Positions 1-5,019 of a stretch of DNA of 5,806 nucleotides are shown piece after piece; position 1 is the stretch's first letter, and each line of letters opens with the position of its first letter. The stretch spans positions 395 through 6,200 of the forward strand of contig PLXB01000401.1 of the NCBI GenBank assembly GCA_003151215.1, in the 5' to 3' direction. The DNA is from Ignavibacteriota bacterium (GTDB lineage: Bacteria > Bacteroidota > Kapaibacteriia > Palsa-1295). The notes under the pieces are model-generated. The model was not told where the DNA came from and did not search any database. It saw only the letters and a program-made list of their open reading frames with translations. The translations under genes and the position numbers were made by a program.

Positions 1-216
1 TGAACTGACCTCTGGTGTACGAGCTCTACCGCCAGGTGGATTGCTCGGTAGCTATGTCGGGAATGGATAACCTCTGAAAGCATCTAAGAGGGAAGCCAGT
101 TTCAAGATAAGACATCGTTTGAGGGCCGTAAGAGATGATTACGTTGATAGGCGTTACGTGTAAGCACAGCAATGTGTTCAGCGAAGACGTACTAATTGCC
201 CGATTCCTATTAGGAA
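1..216 (+). rRNA. rrl: 23S ribosomal RNA, 3' end (partial)
   Basis: This is the 3' terminal part of domain VI of the large-subunit rRNA; the gene begins before the window. Near-universal blocks can be read in the expected order: CTCGGTAGCTA around 43-54, CTGAAAGCATCTAAG around 74-88, ACGTTGATAGGCG around 140-152, GTGTAAGCACAGCAATG around 158-174 and CGTACTAATTGCCCG around 188-202. The end is placed near 216 because about 20 bases follow TACTAAT in E. coli; it could be off by several bases. The stretch between CAAGATAAGA and ACGTTGATAGG (about 102-150) is shorter than in E. coli or B. subtilis, so the variable arm there (helix 98) looks reduced. Transcription is on the plus strand into the 5S gene. 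Confidence 0.97.
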
Positions 217-298
217 AGTTGAAAATCACACTCTGATTTATCAGAGAATGCATACCACGCATAAAACACACAAAAACAAACCCAAATATTCATTATTT
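217..298 (+). other. 23S-5S internal transcribed spacer
   Basis: This is an 82-base AT-rich spacer with no tRNA in it. It has one small hairpin, CTCTGA/TCAGAG at 231-246 with a TTTA loop, just downstream of the mature 23S end, followed by an A/C-rich unstructured stretch. It presumably carries the cleavage sites that separate the 23S and 5S precursors; that role is inferred from position only. Confidence 0.7.
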
Positions 299-411
<113 letters not shown>

Positions 412-432
412 AAGTAATGAACTTAAAGATAT

Positions 433-466
433 AAATAACTCGATTTAAAAATCGGGTTATTTTTCG
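433..466 (+). terminator. Rho-independent terminator of the rRNA operon
   Basis: Bases 433-445 pair with 450-462 in a 13-bp stem (one G-U at 440/455) with a TAAA loop, and the stem runs into TTTTT at 460-464. It follows the 5S gene by about 20 bases. On the opposite strand the same hairpin is followed by a moderately T-rich stretch, so it may also stop transcription from the convergent transporter gene ending at 483. Confidence 0.88.
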
Positions 467-482
467 TTCTATATAAAAATTT

Positions 483-1178
483 TTACGAAACTGCCTTTGC
501 CAAGAGATACGCGGCTGTTGCGGCGATTCCGCCGATGAGAAGCGTCTGTACTGCGCCCTTCCACGGATTGCTTCCGATGAAGCGCGATTTGAGATAACCG
601 AAGATGAAGAGGGCGATAAGCGTCACTCCCGCGGAGATCAAGAGGCCTGTGTGCGGATCTGGAGTAAAGAAGTATGGCGTGAGCGGTATGATGCCTCCGA
701 CGATGTATGAGAGCGCGATGGTTCCGGCGCTTTTGACCGCGCGACGCTTTTCCGGCTCGTCGAGTCTCAATTCATTCTTCATCATGAAGTCCACCCATGC
801 GTCGTGGTTGCTTTCAAAGTTTTTCAGGATGGATGCAATGTGCACGTCGGAGAGTCCGTATGTTTTCAGGATGTCTGAAACTTCTTTTTTCTCCTGATCG
901 GGAGTCATTTTTATCTCGTCATATTCTTTCTGCTGTTCGCTGTAGTAATGATCCGAATCGCTTTTGGCCGCCAGATAGCCGCCGAGACCCATCGAGATGG
1001 AGCCTGCCACGATTTCAGCCAAGCCTCCGGCGATGATGATGGAAGTGCTCGAAACTGCTCCCGAAAGTCCGGCTGCGAGGGCAAAGGGGACTGTGAGGCC
1101 GTCGGACATGCCGATGATGACGTCGCGCACGACTTCGTTGACTTTTGAGTGTTTTTCAGGAGGTGGGGATTGAGTCAT
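483..1178 (-). CDS. VIT1/CCC1-family iron/manganese transporter
   Basis: This 231-residue integral membrane protein of the VIT1/CCC1 family exports Fe2+ or Mn2+ from the cytosol (into vacuoles in eukaryotes; in bacteria probably across the inner membrane). The N-terminal signature VRDVIIGMSDGLTVPFALAAGL (residues 17-38) covers TM1 and holds D26, which aligns with the conserved transport Asp of this family. TM2 runs about 46-70 with the GSISMGLGGYLA motif and conserved M63. A charged, Glu-rich cytosolic stretch (about 75-145) matches the metal-binding domain, and TM3-TM5 lie at about 150-170, 178-196 and 207-228. Five helices and about 230 residues are normal for the family. The ATG at 1178 is preceded by an extended -10 and no Shine-Dalgarno sequence. 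It is a single-gene unit. The metal is not deducible from the sequence. Confidence 0.93.
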   Translation of the reverse strand: MTQSPPPEKHSKVNEVVRDVIIGMSDGLTVPFALAAGLSGAVSSTSIIIAGGLAEIVAGSISMGLGGYLAAKSDSDHYYSEQQKEYDEIKMTPDQEKKEVSDILKTYGLSDVHIASILKNFESNHDAWVDFMMKNELRLDEPEKRRAVKSAGTIALSYIVGGIIPLTPYFFTPDPHTGLLISAGVTLIALFIFGYLKSRFIGSNPWKGAVQTLLIGGIAATAAYLLAKAVS

Positions 1179-1190
1179 ATAGCTGTGGAT

Positions 1191-1199
1191 ATTATAACA
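1191..1199 (-). promoter_or_regulatory. Extended -10 promoter of the VIT1-like gene
   Basis: On the minus strand this reads TGT-TATAAT, a perfect extended -10, ending 12 bases before the ATG at 1178. The transcript would have a leader of only about 5 bases. No convincing -35 is visible, as is common for extended -10 promoters. Confidence 0.65.
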
Positions 1200-1239
1200 T
1201 GTTGAATTTGATTATATATAATATAAGCGTTCACATATT

Positions 1240-1248
1240 TGATATAAT
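1240..1248 (+). promoter_or_regulatory. Extended -10 promoter, leaderless-type
   Basis: TGA-TATAAT ends 7 bases before the ATG at 1256, so the expected transcription start falls on or next to the start codon. No Shine-Dalgarno sequence lies between. It helps choose the ATG at 1256 over an in-frame ATG at 1145. Confidence 0.6.
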
Positions 1249-1255
1249 AAAGTTC

Positions 1256-1576
1256 ATGAATAATAATCAAATACCAACACCACAGGTTAAGGATTTAGGA
1301 GAAGCGTTAAGAAAAAGAGGAGTTAGTGTAATCCTAGAACATTCCGATGGACATAAGCATGTTGATATTGCGATTCTAAATGCGCGGATATTTATAGAAG
1401 TAGACGGTATCCAACATCTCACTGACGCAAATCAAATAATGAGAGATTTTAAGCGTGACCATTTTTCTGACGGTGATGATTTTGATACTATACATATTCC
1501 AAATGAAGTTATAAAAACTCACTTAGAGCAAATTGCCGATGCTATAGCGGAGGTAGTTAAGAAAAGGGTAAATTAA
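1256..1576 (+). CDS. DUF559-like PD-(D/E)XK nuclease-fold protein
   Basis: This 106-residue protein resembles the DUF559/Vsr-like branch of the restriction-endonuclease fold. Its core is HKHVDIAILNARIFIEVDGIQH (about residues 39-60), with a Asp on the first strand (VDIAI), then the strand IFIEVDG and the QH that follows it. This matches the family pattern D...(I/V)E(I/V)DG.QH. The following DFKRDHF...FDTIHIPNEVI corresponds to the family's R-x-x-x-L...V-I-R-(I/F)-x-N-x-E-V segment. The ExK lysine is not seen at its usual place, as is common in DUF559. An in-frame ATG at 1145 would add 37 residues, but these overlap the divergent transporter gene and its promoter, and the family-like part begins after 1256. 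The gene is AT-rich compared with its neighbours. Its role (DNA cleavage, repair or other) cannot be settled here. Confidence 0.7.
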   Translation: MNNNQIPTPQVKDLGEALRKRGVSVILEHSDGHKHVDIAILNARIFIEVDGIQHLTDANQIMRDFKRDHFSDGDDFDTIHIPNEVIKTHLEQIADAIAEVVKKRVN

Positions 1577-1590
1577 TTTTTTTAAAAAAT

Positions 1591-1818
1591 ATGAAAATTT
1601 TTTTGGGATATGCTTTCTTGGGAGGAGGTTTTGCAGCAATAGCGGTCAGTGTCGCAGACACCGATGGAATGCCTGAATGGCATGCGTGGATAGTTGTGGC
1701 ACTCATAATATTAGGATTAGTTTTAGTTTTTGAAGATTATAAAGAAACCACTATAAAAGAAATGAGAAAGGAATTAGACGAAAAAATAGAAGAGAAGTTA
1801 GAAGAAATGAGAGGATAG
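1591..1818 (+). CDS. Small two-helix membrane protein with C-terminal coiled coil
   Basis: I do not recognise this 75-residue protein. It has two hydrophobic segments, about residues 3-22 (glycine/alanine-rich) and 32-48 (WIVVALIILGLVLVF), joined by a short acidic loop with DTDGMPEW. A highly charged helix of about 26 residues follows (EMRKELDEKIEEKLEEMRG), likely an amphipathic coiled coil in the cytosol. It starts 14 bases after the DUF559-like gene, so the two are probably cotranscribed. No ribosome-binding site is visible; the upstream bases are an A/T run. Its base composition is very AT-rich (16 G/C of 60 at 1741-1800). Confidence 0.65.
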   Translation: MKIFLGYAFLGGGFAAIAVSVADTDGMPEWHAWIVVALIILGLVLVFEDYKETTIKEMRKELDEKIEEKLEEMRG

Positions 1819-1842
1819 ATTTATTAAAATATTAGGGTAACA

Positions 1843-1872
1843 TTGTATATGGTTCTCTTAGTTTTTTATAGA
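1843..1872 (+). promoter_or_regulatory. Candidate promoter of the 40-aa gene / ygjP unit
   Basis: TTGTAT at 1843-1848 and TATAGA at 1867-1872 are 18 bases apart and sit 4 bases before the ATG at 1877. The boxes are imperfect and the region is AT-rich, so this is a weak call. If real, the transcript would be leaderless like others in the window. Confidence 0.35.
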
Positions 1873-1876
1873 GATT

Positions 1877-1999
1877 ATGGACCCAGAAGTAATAAAAAAA
1901 GCAAAAGAGGAGAATTTGGACGAGGCGGAGGCCCAACAGCTTCAGGAACTTGTCGATTCCGGCCTTGATATCGACACCGCATTCGAGCTCTGGAAATAA
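1877..1999 (+). CDS. 40-residue acidic helical protein upstream of the YgjP-like gene
   Basis: This short frame encodes 40 residues beginning MDPEVIKKAKEENLDEAEAQ and ending SGLDIDTAFELWK. It is very acidic. The second half (LQELVDSGLDIDTAFELW) has the look of a small two-helix unit such as UBA/CUE-type or helix-turn-helix folds, but I cannot assign a family. The frame ends 5 bases before the metallopeptidase start, which suggests translational coupling. Coding is supported by sensible amino-acid composition, a shift to GC-rich codons in its second half that continues into the next gene, and that tight spacing. An antisense frame over the same DNA is less plausible. Confidence 0.6.
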   Translation: MDPEVIKKAKEENLDEAEAQQLQELVDSGLDIDTAFELWK

Positions 2000-2004
2000 A
2001 CCTC

Positions 2005-2571
2005 ATGCAGAAATCCATTGAACTTCACAAGCAAAATATTGATTACACCCTCAAGGTAAGCAAGCGTGCCAAGCGAATGCGGCTCACTGTGTATTGCGAC
2101 GGCAGTTGCGTAGTTACTGTTCCGCGGGCATTTCCGGAGACGATGATCGAGAAGTTTCTGATTGCAAAATCCCGATGGGTTTTGGGCAAGATCAACTATT
2201 TTCGATCCGCGCCGGTCAGGGTTCGGAGAACGACTAGCAAGGGAGATTATCTTAAATACAAAGAACAGGCATATGCTCTCGCCGAGAGCAGACTTGCTCA
2301 CTTCAATGCTTCATATGGCTATGCGTGGAACAAGATAACGATCAAGAATCAGAAGACCCGCTGGGGCAGCTGTTCAAAGCGCGGCAATCTGAATTTCAAT
2401 TACAAAATCGCGCTCCTGCCGGAGAAGATGGCTGACTATATAATAGTGCATGAGTTGTGCCATCTGGGCGAATTCAACCACTCGCGGAAGTTTTGGAATC
2501 TGGTTGCAGAGACGGTGCCTGATTATCAGGAGATCAGAAGCGAATTAAAAAGAGAGGGGATTAAGCTATAA
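2005..2571 (+). CDS. YgjP-like zinc metallopeptidase (DUF45)
   Basis: This 188-residue protein belongs to the YgjP/DUF45 group of predicted zinc metalloproteases related to the SprT/WLM gluzincins. The N-terminal beta-rich half includes the typical KRAKRMRLTV (about 20-29). The family motif TRWGSCSKRGNLNFNY spans 118-133. The zinc site is HELCH at 149-153 (H149, E150, H153), with a third ligand H159 in FNHSRKFW. It is somewhat shorter than the ~230 residues of E. coli YgjP, but the full catalytic region is present. No signal peptide or membrane helix is seen, so it should be cytosolic. It begins 5 bases after the 40-aa gene without a visible ribosome-binding site. The substrate is unknown for the family, though members often accompany restriction or repair genes. 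Confidence 0.92.
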   Translation: MQKSIELHKQNIDYTLKVSKRAKRMRLTVYCDGSCVVTVPRAFPETMIEKFLIAKSRWVLGKINYFRSAPVRVRRTTSKGDYLKYKEQAYALAESRLAHFNASYGYAWNKITIKNQKTRWGSCSKRGNLNFNYKIALLPEKMADYIIVHELCHLGEFNHSRKFWNLVAETVPDYQEIRSELKREGIKL

Positions 2572-2572
2572 T
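2567..2572 (+). promoter_or_regulatory. -10 box (TATAAT), leaderless-type
   Basis: A consensus TATAAT overlaps the stop codon of the metallopeptidase gene and ends 6 bases before the ATG at 2579. The -35 region (ATTAAA at 2544-2549) is weak. It would let the next gene be transcribed independently with no leader. Confidence 0.5.
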
Positions 2573-2578
2573 AGATTT

Positions 2579-2938
2579 ATGAAAATATTTATTTCCCATT
2601 CCCGAGATTTTGATTTCGAAAATGAATTATACAAGCCTCTTAAAAATTCTTCTTTGAATTTAATTAACGCTTTTTTCTTTCCTCACGAGGACGGAAGAAA
2701 TGTTAATACACAGGAAAAAATAAAATATTCAGACTTGATATTAGCTGAAGTATCATTTCCTTCTACAGGACAGGGAATAGAGCTCGGTTGGGCGACTGGA
2801 TTCGGAGTTCACATTATCTGTGTTTCAAAAGAAGGTGCTGTTATATCTAGCGCACTTAAGTATGTAACTACAGATTTTATTACTTACTCTGACAAAGAAG
2901 ACCTAGTAAACAAGCTCACTAATTTCCTGAAGAAGTAA
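2579..2938 (+). CDS. Nucleoside 2-deoxyribosyltransferase-like / DNPH1-like protein
   Basis: This 119-residue protein has features of the nucleoside 2-deoxyribosyltransferase (NDT) / deoxynucleotide N-hydrolase (Rcl/DNPH1) fold. The N-terminus MKIFISHSRDFDFENELYKPL gives the first strand and helix. SDLILAEVSFPSTGQGIELGWA (51-72) matches the family's D(L/I)(V/I)(V/L)AEV(S/T)xPSxGxGxELGxA motif, with E68 at the position of the catalytic Glu and G64/G66/G70 conserved. HIICVSKEG corresponds to the next strand. Such enzymes break or exchange the N-glycosidic bond of deoxynucleosides or nucleotides, in salvage, pool cleaning or defence. The KIFISHS start is also TIR-like, but the ELGWA motif favours NDT. 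The gene is AT-rich (18 G/C of 60 at 2641-2700), unlike its neighbours. Confidence 0.72.
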   Translation: MKIFISHSRDFDFENELYKPLKNSSLNLINAFFFPHEDGRNVNTQEKIKYSDLILAEVSFPSTGQGIELGWATGFGVHIICVSKEGAVISSALKYVTTDFITYSDKEDLVNKLTNFLKK

Positions 2939-2939
2939 T

Positions 2940-3509
2940 TTACTTTCCAAAAACTTCATCGATGAGATCGCCCAAGCCTGCTTTTGTTTTTGATGAGAAT
3001 GGAATGACCGCGTGATTGCCGACGATATTTTCCACCTCAGTTATTTTCTGATGGCGCTCGGACTGAGAAAGCCTGTCTATTTTTGAAAGCGCAATGACGA
3101 AATCTTTTTTGTAGTGCACGAGTTCTTCGTACATACCCATGTCCTTGTCTGTCATGCCGACATTTGAGTCGATAATCAGGACGACTTTTCTTTGCTTATA
3201 TTTTTTGTCGAAGAGATACATTGCGATCAGATCGGTTATTTTTTCACGACCACCGCTTTTGATGCGGGCATAGCCGTAGCCCGGCAGGTCGACGAGATAG
3301 AATATGTCGTTGATCAAAAAGAGGTTGATCTCCTGAGTCCGGCCGGGGAACGAACTGGTGCGGGAAACGGAGCTTTTGGATATGGCGTTGACGAGGCTTG
3401 ATTTGCCGACGTTTGAACGCCCGATAAAGGCGACTTGGGGCTTGCCGTCTACGAGCAGTTTGTCGTGAGCGACGATGCCTTTTATGAACTTTACTGAGGT
3501 TATCTTCAT
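2940..3509 (-). CDS. engB: Ribosome-biogenesis GTPase EngB/YsxC
   Basis: This 189-residue TrmE-Era-EngA-YihA-type GTPase is needed for large-subunit assembly (and called YihA/YsxC in other species). G1 is GRSNVGKSS at 30-38 (after VAFIG), G2 lies in FPGRTQEINLF at 54-64, G3 is DLPGYGYA at 74-81 and G5 is SSK at 172-174. The DSNVGMTDKD block at 114-123 is where the family has DxRxGxTxxD. G4 reads SKID (142-145) instead of the usual TKxD, a conservative change. Length is normal. The ATG at 3509 is preceded by an extended -10 and no Shine-Dalgarno sequence. It diverges from the 47-aa gene across a 36-base gap, and its stop is 1 base from that of the convergent NDT-like gene. Confidence 0.97.
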   Translation of the reverse strand: MKITSVKFIKGIVAHDKLLVDGKPQVAFIGRSNVGKSSLVNAISKSSVSRTSSFPGRTQEINLFLINDIFYLVDLPGYGYARIKSGGREKITDLIAMYLFDKKYKQRKVVLIIDSNVGMTDKDMGMYEELVHYKKDFVIALSKIDRLSQSERHQKITEVENIVGNHAVIPFSSKTKAGLGDLIDEVFGK

Positions 3510-3515
3510 AGCCCA

Positions 3516-3524
3516 ATACTAGCA
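3516..3524 (-). promoter_or_regulatory. Extended -10 promoter of engB, leaderless-type
   Basis: On the minus strand this reads TGC-TAGTAT, ending 6 bases before the ATG at 3509. It shares a 36-base intergenic region with the opposite promoter at 3534-3539. Confidence 0.55.
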
Positions 3525-3533
3525 GATTTGTTG

Positions 3534-3539
3534 TATAAT
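3534..3539 (+). promoter_or_regulatory. -10 box (TATAAT) of the 47-aa gene / aldo-keto reductase unit
   Basis: A consensus TATAAT ends 6 bases before the ATG at 3546, again giving a start site at or next to the initiation codon. No good -35 is visible. Divergent from the engB promoter. Confidence 0.6.
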
Positions 3540-3545
3540 CAATAC

Positions 3546-3689
3546 ATGCTTACTCCAAACAAATTAATCTTTGCGGCCATTGTCATAGTGCTCTTCGGCT
3601 ACGTCGTCTACATCGATTCGCAGAACAAGACCGTCATTCCGATTCCCGATAATCCTATAACAACCGAACCATCAGCAGTTCAGCAATAA
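3546..3689 (+). CDS. 47-residue membrane-anchored peptide upstream of the aldo/keto reductase
   Basis: This short frame encodes 47 residues: a positively charged start (MLTPNK), one hydrophobic helix at about 7-23 (LIFAAIVIVLFGYVVYI), then a Pro/Thr-rich tail (VIPIPDNPITTEPSAVQQ). It looks like an uncleaved signal anchor with a short periplasmic or outer-face tail. It begins 6 bases after a TATAAT box and ends 2 bases before the aldo/keto reductase start, so the two share a transcript and are probably translationally coupled. The family is unknown. Coding is supported by the promoter placement, hydrophobic pattern and tight spacing. Confidence 0.65.
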   Translation: MLTPNKLIFAAIVIVLFGYVVYIDSQNKTVIPIPDNPITTEPSAVQQ

Positions 3690-3691
3690 TT

Positions 3692-4546
3692 ATGGAAAAA
3701 TTAACAAAGGACTCAAAGATCACTCTCAACAATGGCGTGAAGATGCCGGTCATTGGAGTGGGAACATACAAGACGCCTGATGGAGATGAAGTAATGCATG
3801 AAGTTTCGTGGGCGCTCGCCGCGGGATATCGTTTGATAGATACGGCAAAAATTTATAAGAATGAAGAAGGCGTCGGCAAAGCGATAAAAGATTCTGGAAT
3901 TCCACGTTCCGAATTATTCGTCACGACAAAACTTTGGAATCCTGATCAAGGTTACGAAAGCGGTTTGGCTGCGATCGATGAATCGCTCGGCAAACTTGGC
4001 ATGGATTATGTTGATCTCTATTTGGTTCATTGGCCGACGGCGAGTGCAGATACATCCGTAAGCGATAATCGCAGAGCCGAAACGTGGCGCGCAATGGAAG
4101 AGATTTACAAATCCGGAAAAGCGAAAGCGATCGGTGTTTCAAATTATACGATTACTCATCTGGAAGAAATGAAAGGGTATATGACTGTTCCGCCGACGGT
4201 CAATCAAGTTGAGTTTCATCCGTTCCTTTTTCAGAAAGAACTCTTGGATTATTGTATGGAACACAAGATCGTTTTGAATGCGTATAAGCCGTTGACCGGT
4301 GCAAAGCTCATAGAGAATCCGGCTATAGAAAATATTGGAAAGAAATACAATAAAAGTATCGCGCAAGTTCTGATCCGCTGGAGCATCCAGCATGGCGCTC
4401 TTCCGATACCAAAATCAGTTCACAAAGAACGCATAGAAGAAAATTTAAATATTTTTGATTTTGAATTGTCAGCAGAAGACATGAAGGCGCTCGATGCACT
4501 GAACCAAAATCTCCGCACGTCTCCCGATCCGTCCATTTTGAAATAA
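3692..4546 (+). CDS. Aldo/keto reductase (AKR5-like, 2,5-diketo-D-gluconate reductase type)
   Basis: This 284-residue NADPH-dependent carbonyl reductase has a TIM-barrel fold. The catalytic tetrad is complete: D50 and Y55 (LIDTAKIYKNEEGVG), K80 (FVTTKLWN) and H113 (LYLVHWP). Further family marks are GVSNY at 148-152, the NQVEFHP block at 171-177, and the cofactor-phosphate motif IPKSVHKERIEENLNIFDFEL at 239-259 (K241, S242, R247, N251). The usual AYSPL reads AYKPL at 197-201, with Lys where the family has a Ser that lies near the nicotinamide or pyrophosphate. Length is typical. The real substrate cannot be told; the class acts on small aldehydes, methylglyoxal and keto-sugars, and a detoxification role is plausible. 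It starts 2 bases after the 47-aa gene. Confidence 0.95.
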   Translation: MEKLTKDSKITLNNGVKMPVIGVGTYKTPDGDEVMHEVSWALAAGYRLIDTAKIYKNEEGVGKAIKDSGIPRSELFVTTKLWNPDQGYESGLAAIDESLGKLGMDYVDLYLVHWPTASADTSVSDNRRAETWRAMEEIYKSGKAKAIGVSNYTITHLEEMKGYMTVPPTVNQVEFHPFLFQKELLDYCMEHKIVLNAYKPLTGAKLIENPAIENIGKKYNKSIAQVLIRWSIQHGALPIPKSVHKERIEENLNIFDFELSAEDMKALDALNQNLRTSPDPSILK

Positions 4547-4577
4547 AAAAAGAGGTCCGCAAAGCTAATTGCAGACC
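4543..4577 (-). terminator. Rho-independent terminator of the minus-strand membrane-protein gene
   Basis: Read on the minus strand, GGTCTGCA (4577-4570) pairs with TGCGGACC (4561-4554) in 8 bp with one U-G wobble, then CTCTTTTTTT follows. On the plus strand the same pair becomes C-A and there is no T-run, so the element works for the minus-strand gene ending at 4596, whose stop lies 19 bases upstream. The T-tract overlaps the stop of the convergent aldo/keto reductase gene. Confidence 0.82.
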
Positions 4578-4595
4578 AAAATAATTTGTGTGTCG

Positions 4596-5006
4596 TTAGA
4601 AGTTTCTTTCGCGGAAGTGGATTTCGATGATTTCGAATTGCATGTCCGGCTGATTGAGTTCTTTTTCTATTTCGAGAAGCGTTTTGTACTCTTTGGGGAA
4701 TTTTCTCTTGAGTCTTCGTCTTGCGACTTTGACTCCGATGGATCCGCAATAAGTATTTGTTTCTACCGGTTGTCCGTACTGAACCATATGTTGATACACG
4801 CGCTCGTATACCGCATATGATGTTGCCCCAAACCGTAAGCGCTTCAAAAGAAAGTAACTAATCACCAAACAAGGAATAGCGACAAGATTCATTCCGATCA
4901 GACTGAATGTGATTCCAGCGCAGATAAGCACAAATCCGGTAAGTGTATACTTGTTTCTCAGGAAGCATTCCATGAAATAGAATGAGCTTTTTATTTTTTT
5001 TAGCAT
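4596..5006 (-). CDS. Unrecognised two-helix membrane protein
   Basis: I do not recognise this 136-residue protein. The N-terminus is basic (MLKKIKSS), followed by two hydrophobic helices at about 20-38 and 40-56, separated by a very short turn (GMN) that suggests a helical hairpin with both ends cytosolic. The C-terminal half is soluble and basic: YAVYERVYQHMVQYGQPVETNTYCGSIGVKVARRRLKRK. The CGSIGVKVARRR stretch could be an amphipathic or nucleic-acid-binding helix, but this is a guess. The tail (MQFEIIEIHFRER) is strand-like. It is monocistronic, with its own terminator. A promoter and long hairpin lie upstream, so its mRNA may have an unusually long structured leader. Confidence 0.75.
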   Translation of the reverse strand: MLKKIKSSFYFMECFLRNKYTLTGFVLICAGITFSLIGMNLVAIPCLVISYFLLKRLRFGATSYAVYERVYQHMVQYGQPVETNTYCGSIGVKVARRRLKRKFPKEYKTLLEIEKELNQPDMQFEIIEIHFRERNF

Positions 5007-5019
5007 CGGTAAGGTATTG

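Noticed and set aside
26..271. Minus-strand frame of 81 codons across the 23S 3' end
   Set aside because: The DNA is conserved rRNA; the frame is fortuitous.
1145..1255. 37-residue N-terminal extension of the DUF559-like protein
   Set aside because: It overlaps the start and promoter of the divergent transporter gene, and a strong -10 box at 1240-1248 points to the ATG at 1256.
1574..1590. A/T palindrome (TTTTTTT/AAAAAA) between the DUF559-like and small membrane genes
   Set aside because: It is a pure A/T run with almost no loop and no G/C stem, so it is unlikely to be a working terminator; the two genes look cotranscribed.
1942..2301. Minus-strand frame of 119 codons opposite the 40-aa gene and the metallopeptidase
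   Set aside because: It is a shadow of the metallopeptidase gene, whose zinc and WGSC motifs are clear on the plus strand.
4554..4577. Hairpin as terminator of the aldo/keto reductase (+ strand)
   Set aside because: In the plus direction the stem has a C-A mismatch and no T-run follows; in the minus direction the stem is complete and a T-tract follows.
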